DNA of 64,000 nucleotides from an uncultured Bacteroidota bacterium (GTDB taxonomy: Bacteria > Bacteroidota > Bacteroidia > B-17B0 > Aurantibacillaceae). Shown here one piece after another: positions 1 to 8,872 of this stretch. The DNA lies in assembly GCA_937873155.1 (NCBI GenBank), contig CALMVZ010000003.1, positions 117,592-181,591 on the forward strand, given 5' to 3'. The stretch's first letter is position 1, and each line of letters opens with the position of its first letter. The translations under genes were made by a program, and so were the position numbers. Under the pieces are notes generated by a model. That model made no database searches. It was not told the origin of the DNA and saw nothing but the letters and a program-made list of their open reading frames with translations.

Positions 1-1190
1 TTCGCAACAGCGATCGAGTTTTTCGAATGTTTATGTCCGCCTGTTACATTTCCCCATGCAGAACCTGCGCCATAACTGCAATTCACACCACCATTATTAC
101 CAGCAGAGAATACATGGATCAGTTCAGGCATAGCGCCGTTCTGGATATCTAACTGCTGAGCACGTGTTGTGTAACCTGCATTGCAACCATCAGAATAAGA
201 AGTTGAAATGATACGGATCCCGTATTTGTTATAGTGGCTACCGATACTGTCGAAGCCCTGGTAAGGTGCGGCCTGGTACACATAGATGTCAGAACCCCAT
301 GCCATACCACGTGTTAACGGATCTTTATTCCCGGCACCCATAATGATACCTGCGCAATGGTCACCATGATCTCCACTGTTGAAAGTGATGAATTGTGCTT
401 TTAAACGTCCCTGGTAATCAATATGCGGACCAATGATGCCATCATCCTGTAACATTACTTTAACACCTGCACCATTATATTTTCTTCCACCTGAGTAATC
501 CGTTGCAACAGCGTTGTCGCGGTGAGCTGTTCGTCCAACATTATTTTCGGGTTGCCCCACATCATCCACTAATTCTGCTGAACAAACGAAAGGAGATGAA
601 ACAAAATTCATGATATTTTCTTTTTTCACCCAAACATCGAACCAGTTGGTCATTTCATGTGAGTAAGAGATCTCATAACCATTCTCCAATAAATATTGTT
701 TCATGGTTTCGTGCGGAATATTCTGATAGGCCGTAAAACCAATTCCGATCTTATCACCTTTTACAGTATAGCCGGGATAATTTTGTTCAGTTAAAGCAAC
801 TGCTAACTCTTTTAATAATTTGTATTCAGGTTTAACAGTTAAAATACTTCTTACACCAAATGGAGTCAATGCATTAAGGTTTGTTCCTTGTTTGATCGCC
901 GCCATGAACGTATTCGATGGAAGATATAACATCAACTCAATACCCAAATTCTTCATCTGGGTTTTTTGTTCAGTAGATGGAATATCGTTAAACTGAATGT
1001 AACGGTAATAAACACCGTTGAACAATTCGTTCGTCTGAGGTTGTGACGACTTAGCGGTACTGAAATTAGTTTCAGGAACTACAACTCCTGATGATAAAAG
1101 GAGGTCGTATTTACGTTCGTTCTGCGCCTGGCAGAAAAATTGAATGCAAACAGCAAGAACAAGTAATGATTTTTTATACATAATGTTCAT
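1..1190 (-). CDS. Secreted subtilisin-family (S8) serine protease, C-terminus beyond window
   Basis: Extracytoplasmic serine endopeptidase of the subtilase (S8) family. The gene runs off the left edge, so about 396 codons are visible. I start at the ATG at 1190; a second in-frame ATG at 1181 gives a more typical signal peptide (MYKKSLLVLAVCIQFF...). A pro-region of roughly 200 residues follows. The catalytic domain then shows the Asp in VMLQDDG (about residue 249), the His in GDHGDHCAG (about residue 275) and the oxyanion-hole Asn in SAGNNGG (about residue 364). The nucleophilic Ser and any C-terminal sorting domain lie outside the window. The next gene to the right is on the same strand but is separated by a terminator hairpin, so this gene is probably transcribed alone. 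The family is certain; the substrate is unknown. Confidence 0.9.
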   Translation of the reverse strand, partial: MNIMYKKSLLVLAVCIQFFCQAQNERKYDLLLSSGVVVPETNFSTAKSSQPQTNELFNGVYYRYIQFNDIPSTEQKTQMKNLGIELMLYLPSNTFMAAIKQGTNLNALTPFGVRSILTVKPEYKLLKELAVALTEQNYPGYTVKGDKIGIGFTAYQNIPHETMKQYLLENGYEISYSHEMTNWFDVWVKKENIMNFVSSPFVCSAELVDDVGQPENNVGRTAHRDNAVATDYSGGRKYNGAGVKVMLQDDGIIGPHIDYQGRLKAQFITFNSGDHGDHCAGIIMGAGNKDPLTRGMAWGSDIYVYQAAPYQGFDSIGSHYNKYGIRIISTSYSDGCNAGYTTRAQQLDIQNGAMPELIHVFSAGNNGGVNCSYGAGSAWGNVTGGHKHSKNSIAVA

Positions 1191-1377
1191 TTTTAAATTA
1201 ATGAGTGCATGAATGCTTACGCATTTCATGAAACTGTATGATAGTTATAGTAGACTAAGATAATCAAATTCATTATAAATCAAAGTAATATCATGCGTAA
1301 ATTATAAGTGAATTTTTAGCAGGAAATGAAAAGGCAGAGTTAAAAAACGGTTTAAAATTGGCATAAAATGCAAAAAT

Positions 1378-1393
1378 CCCTCATTTCTGAGGG
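1378..1393 (-). terminator. Hairpin terminator after the amidohydrolase operon
   Basis: Perfect 6-bp stem, CCCTCA (1378-1383) pairing with TGAGGG (1388-1393), with a 4-nt loop. On the minus strand it is followed by ATTTTTG, which suits intrinsic termination of the operon ending at 1438. A T-run also follows on the plus strand. The rest of the 1191-1437 gap is AT-rich and shows nothing else I can support; it must hold the protease promoter. Confidence 0.6.
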
Positions 1394-1437
1394 CTTTTTG
1401 GGGTTGGAATCACCGGAAGAATAGGTTTTTGCAATAA

Positions 1438-2682
1438 TTACGCTTTATAATACTGAGATGTCAGATAACGTGTACAGTTGTCCTTCGTCATCATTTGCCA
1501 GAGTGTACCTATACCCAATTTTGAGAGTTCGGGATAATTCTGCAGGCTGTTAAAATCCCTGAATGCATCGTTGTACAGTCCAGCTTCGGTACAATTATCT
1601 TCTTGATAGGCCATATAAAAATCAGTTCCGTAAAGTACTTTACTTACAAGGCGGTTCGTAATCGGATCAGTGGCAGTTATTGGATTTTGTTTCAGATCCA
1701 TTTCCATATCATCAAGCACTAATTTCCTGAATTTAGGCATATGTAATGTATAACTGATATCCGCTACGGTATTCGGGTATTTTTTTAAAAGCGAGATCAC
1801 TTTATCATACCAGGTGTCGTTACGTGGCGGTGTACCTAATTTTTTGTTGATCTCTTCGTCGGAACCAAAATGAGCGAAACAAATTTTTAGTTTAGGAAAT
1901 AATTCGAGTGCGTCGACATAATTTTCAGGGTCAAGAAAAAAGTCACAGAATTTTGCGTTAACTTTTATGTTTGTCGGATAAACATATTTTGGTTCAGGCG
2001 GATTGTTTCCATAAGGCAGTAAACATGGTGCTTTTGGATTGAAACTTATGCCCGAATAAAATTGGATCAGTGAATTTCCAATGTAATTAATCCCGCCCCT
2101 TGAACAGTGTGTCATGATAGGAAGCTCGTTTTCCTGTGCATAAGCATATACTTCTTTTAATTTCGGATCGTAAGGATAATAACCAAGCGAAGGATAAAGT
2201 TTAATGCCTACAAAGCCGCGTACCAAATACCGTTTAGCAAAGGCAGCAAGTTTTGCTCCCGTATCTTCCGCCCTGGGATCTATATGAACAAACGGAAGAC
2301 AGGTATTCCGATGATGTTGCTTCACTTTGTATAGAATATCTTTTAACTGTTGTTCGTATGAAATATCACAATCACCACCACCCATATACTCAAAATTAAT
2401 CGGTAAAACCACAAAACGTGTATGAGCGGGGTAACCGGATTCTTCAGCCAAAACTTTAAAGATCTCTTCCATTTCTTTACGGATGCCCATTTTAACAAAG
2501 GCGATCATTTTAGCTCCTGTACCCATATTTTTTATTAATGCCAGGGCTATTTTTTGAGTCAACGGTCCGCCATTAAGCATTTTCCTGATCTGTTTAGCTG
2601 CAAATTTATTTGGGGCATGCTCTAGCAAAAAATACTCGGGTGTATACTTCCCGTTGAATATATGTGTATGTATGTTTATCAT
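1438..2682 (-). CDS. Metal-dependent hydrolase of the amidohydrolase superfamily
   Basis: Predicted cytoplasmic TIM-barrel amidohydrolase (Amidohydro_2-like), 414 aa, no signal peptide. The N-terminus carries the HxH metal motif (H5, H7 in NIHTHIFNG). GIKLYPSLGY (K161) follows in the place of the usual barrel Lys, then THCSRGG (H192), CFAHFGSDEE (about residue 273) and LYGTDFYM (about residue 352), whose Asp is the usual catalytic residue. Together these are the metal-ligand set of the superfamily. The substrate cannot be read from sequence. It lies 11 bp downstream of the membrane-protein gene and is the last gene of a minus-strand operon headed by the PhoD-like phosphatase, so the three are probably co-transcribed. 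Confidence 0.75.
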   Translation of the reverse strand: MINIHTHIFNGKYTPEYFLLEHAPNKFAAKQIRKMLNGGPLTQKIALALIKNMGTGAKMIAFVKMGIRKEMEEIFKVLAEESGYPAHTRFVVLPINFEYMGGGDCDISYEQQLKDILYKVKQHHRNTCLPFVHIDPRAEDTGAKLAAFAKRYLVRGFVGIKLYPSLGYYPYDPKLKEVYAYAQENELPIMTHCSRGGINYIGNSLIQFYSGISFNPKAPCLLPYGNNPPEPKYVYPTNIKVNAKFCDFFLDPENYVDALELFPKLKICFAHFGSDEEINKKLGTPPRNDTWYDKVISLLKKYPNTVADISYTLHMPKFRKLVLDDMEMDLKQNPITATDPITNRLVSKVLYGTDFYMAYQEDNCTEAGLYNDAFRDFNSLQNYPELSKLGIGTLWQMMTKDNCTRYLTSQYYKA

Positions 2683-2693
2683 TTTATTTCGGA

Positions 2694-3698
2694 TTAAGGT
2701 TTAGTATTCGGATCTGTTTTAGGGCGTGGTCCTGATCTTCTTGTATTGATCAATTTATTGAGCATCTCAAACCAAAAAGGTGCTCCGTACGAAATAGCAA
2801 ATCCTGTTATAAGAATACCAAGGAAGGAGGAAGGGATCTCCTTTTCATTGTTTGTTTTTTTTAATCTCGGTAAAAAACTGAAGCCATCTGTTGTATATTT
2901 ATTAGTCCCTAACGGAAGGTCATAAGATCCGAGTTCCTCGTTCGCTTTGTTGATTTGTTCTATAAGATCCTTCAATTCAGCCGATTTAATATTACTGCTG
3001 TCTTTTTTCATTTGTTGATCTACCCAGGCTTCAGCTCCTTTCACAACCTGTTCACGAACGACATCATTTTTCGAGAGGTAATTTATAAGTTTTATACTAT
3101 CAACATTAATTATAAATGCTACTGCAATTCCAATAACTACCAGCCATTTTTGCAAATTGGTCTTATACCATCCTCCAACGCGTTCCATGTAATCATTATA
3201 CCACGTTTCCACATTTTGTAAAAGAGAATCATGATCTTTCGAACCGCTTACAAAAGTTCCCAGTAAAATTTTCACATCGCTGTGTTCCATTTCATTTAAA
3301 GCAGCTGAGAATTTTTCGTAGGTATTCATTGCCGGAGGTGCAACTTGTTCTATTTCTTTTGTTGCAGGGTCTTGTTTAAAACTAGTGCGGTTTTTATCAT
3401 ACTCGCTTGCGACCACATCGATGAGTGTTTTACCGAACGACCTGGAAGAAATGTAGGATGGTAAACGTGCAGCCGTTTTTTTCAGACGGTCGATACCGGG
3501 ATGACTGTATAACCGGTCCATATAATTTATATTATACGCTTTGTCTTTGAACACTTCCTCAAGAGCGTTATAAAGAAATTTTCCCCTGAAGTTGAGAAAA
3601 TGAAGGATGATCTCGTTAACCGCGCTAACGATCATACTGAGCAGGGCAAAGACAAATACCAGTGAGATCGCGATCTCCAGGATGATATTTAAATTCAT
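2694..3698 (-). CDS. Integral membrane protein of unknown function
   Basis: 334-aa protein that I do not recognise as a named family. Three hydrophobic segments are visible: residues about 6-27 (LEIAISLVFVFALLSMIV), about 186-202 (WLVVIGIAVAFIINV) and about 292-312 (FLGILITGFAISYGAPFWF). A largely charged, helical 150-residue region lies between the first two, and the C-terminal tail is short and basic (RRSGPRPK). The gene sits between an amidohydrolase (11 bp downstream) and a PhoD-like phosphatase (62 bp upstream) on the same strand, so it is probably an operon member. No catalytic motif is visible. Confidence 0.7.
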   Translation of the reverse strand: MNLNIILEIAISLVFVFALLSMIVSAVNEIILHFLNFRGKFLYNALEEVFKDKAYNINYMDRLYSHPGIDRLKKTAARLPSYISSRSFGKTLIDVVASEYDKNRTSFKQDPATKEIEQVAPPAMNTYEKFSAALNEMEHSDVKILLGTFVSGSKDHDSLLQNVETWYNDYMERVGGWYKTNLQKWLVVIGIAVAFIINVDSIKLINYLSKNDVVREQVVKGAEAWVDQQMKKDSSNIKSAELKDLIEQINKANEELGSYDLPLGTNKYTTDGFSFLPRLKKTNNEKEIPSSFLGILITGFAISYGAPFWFEMLNKLINTRRSGPRPKTDPNTKP

Positions 3699-3760
3699 AT
3701 TTTAATTTTTGTGCGTACTCTTCTTCGGATTTTCGGCAAACTCCGTTTAGATTAAATTAT

Positions 3761-5284
3761 TTACTCAAGTGGGTATTCTGCTTTGTCGTTCGATTCATTG
3801 CACCAGTTGATCCAAAGTTTTTTATCTGTCCCTTCCTGTATAGTCGTATAATTCCTTGCGCGGATATATTGGTTTGATCCGATTGGTTTCAGCATGGCAG
3901 CTTCTACAGTTTTATCTTCATTCAGGTATTCATTCCTGTCATTTGTAACCGCAAGTATTCCTGCCCACTGGAGAGCTGTTGGTGAAGGATGAACTATCCC
4001 GGATGAAATTACCTGGTGAACCTTAATAGGAGTTTTTTCGCGGCGGTCCATAATAACACCAAGGGCACCCACATGCACATCGCCGGATAAAATGACTGTA
4101 CGTGCAGCTCCTGAAAAATGCCAATCATCTGCATTTTGTTCAGGGATATTTAAATGTCTTTCTGTTCTTTTCTTTAATTCAGAAAGCAATTGTTGTATGA
4201 ACCGGAGCCGTTCGCCCTGGTGTTCTTTAGCGCGCCAATGATCCTTTAAATCATCAGTTAATTCTTCATTCCATGGCGACAATCCAAAACCGGTTTCTAT
4301 AGCTCCGAAGTCCCTGTACACTATTGGCACAGCTGATAGTACCAGTAATGTTTTCCTTAACTCAACTTCTTTTAAGAATTTAATGAATGCATCCCATTGC
4401 TGATCTCCCATCACTTGTTCTAAACTGCGCTGGCTTCTGTGGTCAAGGGCAAGAATGGTGTACTGCCTGTAATGAATGAAATAACAATCACTGTTTCCGG
4501 GATTCAATAAACGCTCAGCGGGACGTTTACGCATCTGAAATATTTCGAAATGTTTTTTTGCAGCTGCAAAGATCTCTTTGTACACCGCGCAATTCTGGAT
4601 CTTTCCGGGGTAACTTCCCCATCCGTCAAAAATATCATGGTCATCCCACATCATTACTGTAGGAATACTGGCCAACGCAAGCGATACGACCTCCTGGTTC
4701 CATTGATGTAAATATAATTTCTCAAAGAATTTATCCAATTCACTTATTAGTGAAGGGGAAGGCAGGGCAGTTATCTGGGCGTTATATTTTAAACCTACCC
4801 ATTCTTTTAAACCATCGACCGCAGTCCATAATTCATCTGCATAAACCTGGTCGCCTCCCATCATCAATAATGCGTAAGGGTTTTTAGTATGAGCTTTTAT
4901 CAGTTCTTCCCAAAGGTTATAAGGATTTTCGGCGTTTTTCAAAAGATCAAAAGTTGAGAACCCGTTGCATGACGCGTAAATCAGTTTAGGTCTCTCATTG
5001 GTGCCCGGAATATAAAATTCCCAATGTTCACGGCTATTGGCATCTTTTGCTTTCTCTCCGTCGATCATAATTTCATAAGGAATTTTCCTTCCGGAAGCTT
5101 CAGCTTTTATGTCGAGTTCGATCCGCCAAAAATCTCCCGACCTTGTTTCGGCTGTTTTAATTGCAGCCAGGTCCTTGTTATTGATCTTAACGGTGCATTG
5201 GTTTCCTTGTGCAAGAAAACAAACGCTGTAAGTGTTCTCTGCTTCCAGCGCGAGTAAAGGGCCCAGTAATAAATTTTTGCTCAT
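3761..5284 (-). CDS. PhoD-like metallophosphatase
   Basis: 507-aa calcineurin-like phosphoesterase of the PhoD type (phosphodiesterase or alkaline phosphatase). An N-terminal beta-rich domain (residues about 1-95) precedes the catalytic domain. That domain shows LIYASCNGF (about 101), MMGGDQVYADE (about 141-151, metal-binding GGDQ), MMWDDHDIFDGWGS (about 211-224, the PhoD WDDHD signature) and LSGDVHVGALG (about 400, GDVH metal ligands). There is no obvious signal peptide (it starts MSKNLLLGPLLALEAE), which is unusual because classical PhoD is exported by Tat. It is the first full-length gene of a minus-strand operon with a membrane protein and an amidohydrolase. The substrate is not determined by the sequence. 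Confidence 0.85.
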   Translation of the reverse strand: MSKNLLLGPLLALEAENTYSVCFLAQGNQCTVKINNKDLAAIKTAETRSGDFWRIELDIKAEASGRKIPYEIMIDGEKAKDANSREHWEFYIPGTNERPKLIYASCNGFSTFDLLKNAENPYNLWEELIKAHTKNPYALLMMGGDQVYADELWTAVDGLKEWVGLKYNAQITALPSPSLISELDKFFEKLYLHQWNQEVVSLALASIPTVMMWDDHDIFDGWGSYPGKIQNCAVYKEIFAAAKKHFEIFQMRKRPAERLLNPGNSDCYFIHYRQYTILALDHRSQRSLEQVMGDQQWDAFIKFLKEVELRKTLLVLSAVPIVYRDFGAIETGFGLSPWNEELTDDLKDHWRAKEHQGERLRFIQQLLSELKKRTERHLNIPEQNADDWHFSGAARTVILSGDVHVGALGVIMDRREKTPIKVHQVISSGIVHPSPTALQWAGILAVTNDRNEYLNEDKTVEAAMLKPIGSNQYIRARNYTTIQEGTDKKLWINWCNESNDKAEYPLE

Positions 5285-5309
5285 AAAAAAAGGATAGGGT
5301 TTATATTAA

Positions 5310-5456
5310 TTAAAAAAAAATATCATAAAGATCAATCCGGCAGCCTTTGGCTGTGAATTCATAATTTTCGTTTTGGTCAATGTCAATAGAAGTATCGTTC
5401 CACCTTAAAGAAGGGGTTGCTTTTATAGTGTGGGATTCGCTTTGTGCAAGTTTCAT
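5310..5456 (-). CDS. Small ORF (48 aa) upstream of the PhoD-like gene, possibly a truncated or frameshifted gene
   Basis: A 48-codon reading frame from ATG at 5456 to TAA at 5310. Its core (SLRWNDTSIDIDQNENYEFTA) resembles the first strands of small beta-sandwich sugar-binding domains in which a W-x-D-T motif precedes a conserved G/N-x-x-Y/V-x-F strand. The frame closes just after a run of nine T (coding strand). One extra T there would extend it to a TGA overlapping the ATG of the phosphatase gene (ATGA at 5281-5284), as operon genes often do. It could be a genuine short gene, a remnant or a homopolymer error. No function is assigned. Confidence 0.35.
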   Translation of the reverse strand: MKLAQSESHTIKATPSLRWNDTSIDIDQNENYEFTAKGCRIDLYDIFF

Positions 5457-5531
5457 ATTAAAGCTTTCGTAGTTTAAAAGAGTCCCTGGGTTAGTACATA
5501 GCTAAGTAATAAAACTAATTGATCATAAACT

Positions 5532-5549
5532 ATAGGTAAAAATACCTAT
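5532..5549. promoter_or_regulatory. Inverted-repeat operator, A-site 1 (TAGGT-N6-ACCTA)
   Basis: Perfect 6-bp arms ATAGGT and ACCTAT around a 6-bp AT spacer. The half-site centres are 10 bp apart, one helical turn, as expected for an HTH dimer. It lies between the divergent small-ORF/phosphatase operon (76 bp away) and operon A (about 390 bp away), so it could act on either. Same motif as at 5722, 5769, 24207, 24228, 31481 and 38451. Confidence 0.6.
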
Positions 5550-5721
5550 TCGATTAACAAATACTTAACAATCTAAAGGTGGCATTGATCAAAAGAATAA
5601 ATCACCTCTGAGAAACAAGAAATAAAGATATTCTAAAACCGGCTATAACCTTTAAATATCATTTCCATAACTACATTTTGAAGGTCTGGCTAAATTTAAA
5701 GCGGATTTTGAAGCAATTTTC

Positions 5722-5739
5722 CTAGGTATAAACACCTAG
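5722..5739. promoter_or_regulatory. Inverted-repeat operator, A-site 2
   Basis: CTAGGT and ACCTAG arms, perfect over 6 bp, with a 6-bp spacer (ATAAAC). About 200 bp upstream of the first gene of operon A. The surrounding 5457-5940 stretch is very AT-rich and contains no other supported gene. Confidence 0.65.
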
Positions 5740-5768
5740 TCTTTTTAAAAATGTGGATAAAAATAAAG

Positions 5769-5784
5769 TAGGTAAAAACACCTA
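5769..5784. promoter_or_regulatory. Inverted-repeat operator, A-site 3
   Basis: TAGGT and ACCTA arms around AAAAAC. Its centre is 46 bp from A-site 2 and it lies about 155 bp before operon A. Positions 5767-5786 are identical over 20 bp to the reverse complement of 31481-31500 inside the prepilin peptidase gene. Positions 5769-5785 match the reverse complement of the operon B site at 38451. Confidence 0.65.
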
Positions 5785-5940
5785 GTTATTTTTTTTATCT
5801 GATTAGTTTTCAGGATAGTTATTTTAAATTACTTTTTATAAGGTTGATCAGGTAATTAACAATAGGCAATATTTCTTGAAAAATAAAGTATAATTGTTTA
5901 ACTAAAACCTTAATAAATAAAAATTAATATCTGTTAAGTG

Positions 5941-7716
5941 ATGATGAAAATTATTTATTGTTTTTTGAAGGAAATAAATCCTTTTTTAAATGGACGGTCA
6001 TGTTACACTCTTTTAATTTTTTGCTTTTGCAATTCAGCTTTTTCGCAAATTACATTAAATGCACCGGTATTTCAGGATACTTATGTGACTAACGCTAGTT
6101 CTTTTCCGGCAGCTCCAACTTTGCAAATGAGCGAATGGTTTTTAAATAAAAGAAAAGGAGCAATTCAATTTGATCTTTCTTCAATTCCTTATGGTTCAAA
6201 AATAATTTCAGCCGATTTTATTTTTGAAGGCATGGCTGCAACAGGTTCCGCCGCTCAAAGACAATTCGAAATTCAGTTTACGCCTTTTACTTGGAATCAA
6301 ACGGGTCTAACATACGGTTCAACACCGTGGTCCAACCCAAGTACAGGAGGAATAAGTGATATGCCGGCCGGCATTGTTGTAACAATGAATACTGCTCCAG
6401 TTTCTTTTAATATAAATGTCACTACACATGTCGATTATATGGTGTGTAGAAAACTACAGTATGGATGGATGCTTGAAAAAAAATTTGGTGCACCGGGAGT
6501 TCTGTCAATGGCGAGTAACGATTATTTGCCAATCACTTCGCGTCCAAAATTAGTTGTTGTTTATTACCCTCCGGTTGATGTTACGGTTGCTACCATACCG
6601 GCTTCAGGACCAACTGCAGCAGATGGATCTGCAGATATAACAGTAGTAGGTGGTTCGGGTAGTTTTAATTACCAGTGGTATGATGCGTTAGGATCACCTC
6701 TAGTTGCCACTCAGGATATTTCAGCTATTAATCCGGGTTTATACAAACTGCAAATAACGGATGTGTTGTCTTCAGAGATATTTAAATATTATGTTGTAGT
6801 TGGAGACCTTCAAAATTCTGTTATAATTAATATCCAGCCTGAGGAACTTTTTGGTAATGATGCGAATGTCAGAGGAGCTATTTCTCTATCATTAGGTCCG
6901 CCGGCTGCCGAACCATTTAGAAATTACCCAACTGATAACTTTCTTAGATCCGGGTTAAATGGAATAATTAACCCTTACGACTCGTACTTGAAGTTTAGTT
7001 ATTTAGGATTGGAAGAGTATAACAATATATCCATTGAAAGTGCCACATTGAGTTTATTTGGTAATGGCCATTCTAATCAAGGCCGGGGAACTAATTTCAA
7101 GCTCAAGCGTGTCACACAATTATGGTTTGAAAATTGTGTTACCAACGTAAATCAACCTTCTAGTACTACTATCTCTGAAAAAGACATTAATCCTGGTCCA
7201 ACCTCCGTGAGTCCTGATGTTATACGTGATATTACTGATTTTGTGGTTTATCATAGCCAGTTTCCAAATCAGAATTACGGCTATATGATTGATTGGTACC
7301 CAACCGGAACAGGTCCTTCAGGTCCAAATAACTACGTGAATTTTCATTCATCCAGCTCTGCCACAACCACTAAACGTCCGATGCTTTCTGTAAAATTTAG
7401 AATAAGAAAGGACTTTGCGGAGTTAAAAGATAAGCCAGATGGAAGCCTTTATAATGTATTCGGTCTTCTTAAGTTCAGGTATAATGAAGATTACGCAGAT
7501 ACCGATGGCAAATTGAAATATACAATCTACAAATTGTCAGATAATCAACCGTTGGTAACCCAGGTTATTCATCCTTTAAATGTGCAATTCGGTGATAACC
7601 GATATGTAATTAATTTGAATAGTGTGATTTCTGGTGGGCTGGCTCCTTCGGAATATATGCTTGAAGTTGTAAACGAAAAAAACGAAAAATCCTTTTTAAG
7701 ATTTAAACTTAACTAA
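5941..7716 (+). CDS. A1: secreted DNRLRE/Ig-like protein with a type IX CTD-like C-terminus
   Basis: First gene of operon A, 591 aa. I use the ATG at 5941; a GTG at 5938 and another ATG at 5944 are in frame. The signal peptide ends near ...CNSAFSQ. Residues about 35-210 look like a DNRLRE-type module (VFQDTYV, KGAIQFDLSSIP). Residues about 218-285 form an SprB-like Ig repeat (GGSGSFNYQWYD, GLYKLQITD). A second DNRLRE-like module spans about 300-480. The last 100 residues (LKYTIYKLSD, FGDNRYVINLNS, EYMLEVVNEKNEKSFLRF) match the C-terminus of B1 (39197-41989) and resemble a type IX secretion sorting domain. It is probably an extracellular or surface component. Only 3 bp separate it from A2. Confidence 0.75.
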   Translation: MMKIIYCFLKEINPFLNGRSCYTLLIFCFCNSAFSQITLNAPVFQDTYVTNASSFPAAPTLQMSEWFLNKRKGAIQFDLSSIPYGSKIISADFIFEGMAATGSAAQRQFEIQFTPFTWNQTGLTYGSTPWSNPSTGGISDMPAGIVVTMNTAPVSFNINVTTHVDYMVCRKLQYGWMLEKKFGAPGVLSMASNDYLPITSRPKLVVVYYPPVDVTVATIPASGPTAADGSADITVVGGSGSFNYQWYDALGSPLVATQDISAINPGLYKLQITDVLSSEIFKYYVVVGDLQNSVIINIQPEELFGNDANVRGAISLSLGPPAAEPFRNYPTDNFLRSGLNGIINPYDSYLKFSYLGLEEYNNISIESATLSLFGNGHSNQGRGTNFKLKRVTQLWFENCVTNVNQPSSTTISEKDINPGPTSVSPDVIRDITDFVVYHSQFPNQNYGYMIDWYPTGTGPSGPNNYVNFHSSSSATTTKRPMLSVKFRIRKDFAELKDKPDGSLYNVFGLLKFRYNEDYADTDGKLKYTIYKLSDNQPLVTQVIHPLNVQFGDNRYVINLNSVISGGLAPSEYMLEVVNEKNEKSFLRFKLN

Positions 7717-7719
7717 ATT

Positions 7720-8265
7720 ATGAGTACCAAACGATTTATAATACAAAATGTTATTTTGGTTATTGTTGTAACAGGCAGCTTGTTCACTTACAAGTTCTTT
7801 TTTGAGAAAAAAGTAGCAATGGTTAACCTAGGTGAAGTATACAAAAAATTCGAGTATACTTCGGTAATGGAGAAAAAAGCAGAACTAACAATGAATGCCA
7901 GGAACAACATACTTGACAGCATGAAACTTGACCTTGAAACTGATTATAGGAGAATCAAATCAATGGCAAATTCAAGTGATGAAATAAAAAAAGCTGAAGT
8001 AGAACAGTTCACCATTAAGCGCCAGGAATTCCTTGATAGAAAAGGGAGCTTTGAAAAGAGCAATACTGAAATGATGGAGCAATATGAAAAACAGATCTGG
8101 ACGCAGATCAACAAGTACATTGAAGATTACGGAAAGGAAAAAGGTGTAGGAATTATTGTGGGAGGCAATGGTAGTGGTAATGTAATGTATTCCGATGATT
8201 CGTTCGACCTGACGGAAGACGTTGTAGCTTATATAAATTCTAAATATAAAGGCATTGATAACTAG
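7720..8265 (+). CDS. A2: Skp/OmpH-like periplasmic chaperone, membrane-anchored
   Basis: 181 aa. An N-terminal hydrophobic segment (residues about 8-27, anchor or uncleaved signal) is followed by KKVAMVNLGEVYKKF, the usual OmpH/Skp start ('v-N-l-x-x-V-y/f'). A long charged coiled coil occupies about residues 45-135, and a C-terminal segment (IIVGGNGSGNVMYSDDSFDLTE) matches the family's closing beta region. Skp-family proteins hold unfolded secreted or outer-membrane proteins in the periplasm, so a dedicated chaperone for A1, A4 or A6 is a reasonable inference. It is paralogous to B2 (41979-42515); both end in YIN-x-KYKGI. The next gene overlaps its 3' end. Confidence 0.75.
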   Translation: MSTKRFIIQNVILVIVVTGSLFTYKFFFEKKVAMVNLGEVYKKFEYTSVMEKKAELTMNARNNILDSMKLDLETDYRRIKSMANSSDEIKKAEVEQFTIKRQEFLDRKGSFEKSNTEMMEQYEKQIWTQINKYIEDYGKEKGVGIIVGGNGSGNVMYSDDSFDLTEDVVAYINSKYKGIDN

Positions 8266-8872
8266 AAAAAATATTATTTATGTTGGTTTTCTATTGGTCT
8301 GCTTGTCTGGCTGTCATCAAAACGCCCGGGTTTTTAATTTGCATGATTATGTGAATGCGGTGGCAGATTGTGGTCTTGTATCGACAAAAGAATTTGGTAA
8401 GATAAATTTAAGTATCAGGTACAGGCCTATCGACGAAATGATATTGGAAGAAAACCAGGCTGGAACGATTAATGATTCAGTATACAAAGCGGGTTTAAAA
8501 AAGTATAAAAACCTTCAGTATTTTACTTTTACAATTTCTTCTGCAGACAATAATGAGATATTGGATGAAGGAAATGAAGATACAGACTATTATAAGTTGC
8601 TTGACTATTTATCCAATTCAATTGAGAGTGACTTTTTCCTTATTGAAAACGGAGATACACTTCCATGTGTGTTAAGTCACTATGAAAGGAATTTCGGATT
8701 ATCTCCTAAAAACAATGTCAGTCTGGCTTTCAAATCAAATTCGCTAGGGCGCGAGTTTGAAAATGATAAGATCATAGCTTATGATGATCATCTGTTTGAT
8801 GTTGGCCTTTTGCATTTTAAGTTCAGTAAAGAAAACCTAAATAAACTACCAATCCTGGAGTATGAAAAATAA
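8255..8872 (+). CDS. A3: outer-membrane lipoprotein of unknown function
   Basis: 205-aa predicted lipoprotein with lipobox LSGC (Cys at about residue 20). The only start that keeps the signal peptide is TTG at 8255, overlapping the A2 end by 11 bp. Its paralogue B3 also begins with TTG inside the preceding gene, which supports the choice. Conserved with B3 are GDTLPC followed by YER/FER, a 'LSP/LAP' motif, and a C-terminal LF-x-x-G-x-x-x-x-F-F/L-x-F and LP-x-LE. There is no recognised domain. Its position between a chaperone-like gene and a giant RHS-type gene suggests an accessory role in folding or surface assembly. Confidence 0.7.
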   Translation: MITRKNIIYVGFLLVCLSGCHQNARVFNLHDYVNAVADCGLVSTKEFGKINLSIRYRPIDEMILEENQAGTINDSVYKAGLKKYKNLQYFTFTISSADNNEILDEGNEDTDYYKLLDYLSNSIESDFFLIENGDTLPCVLSHYERNFGLSPKNNVSLAFKSNSLGREFENDKIIAYDDHLFDVGLLHFKFSKENLNKLPILEYEK

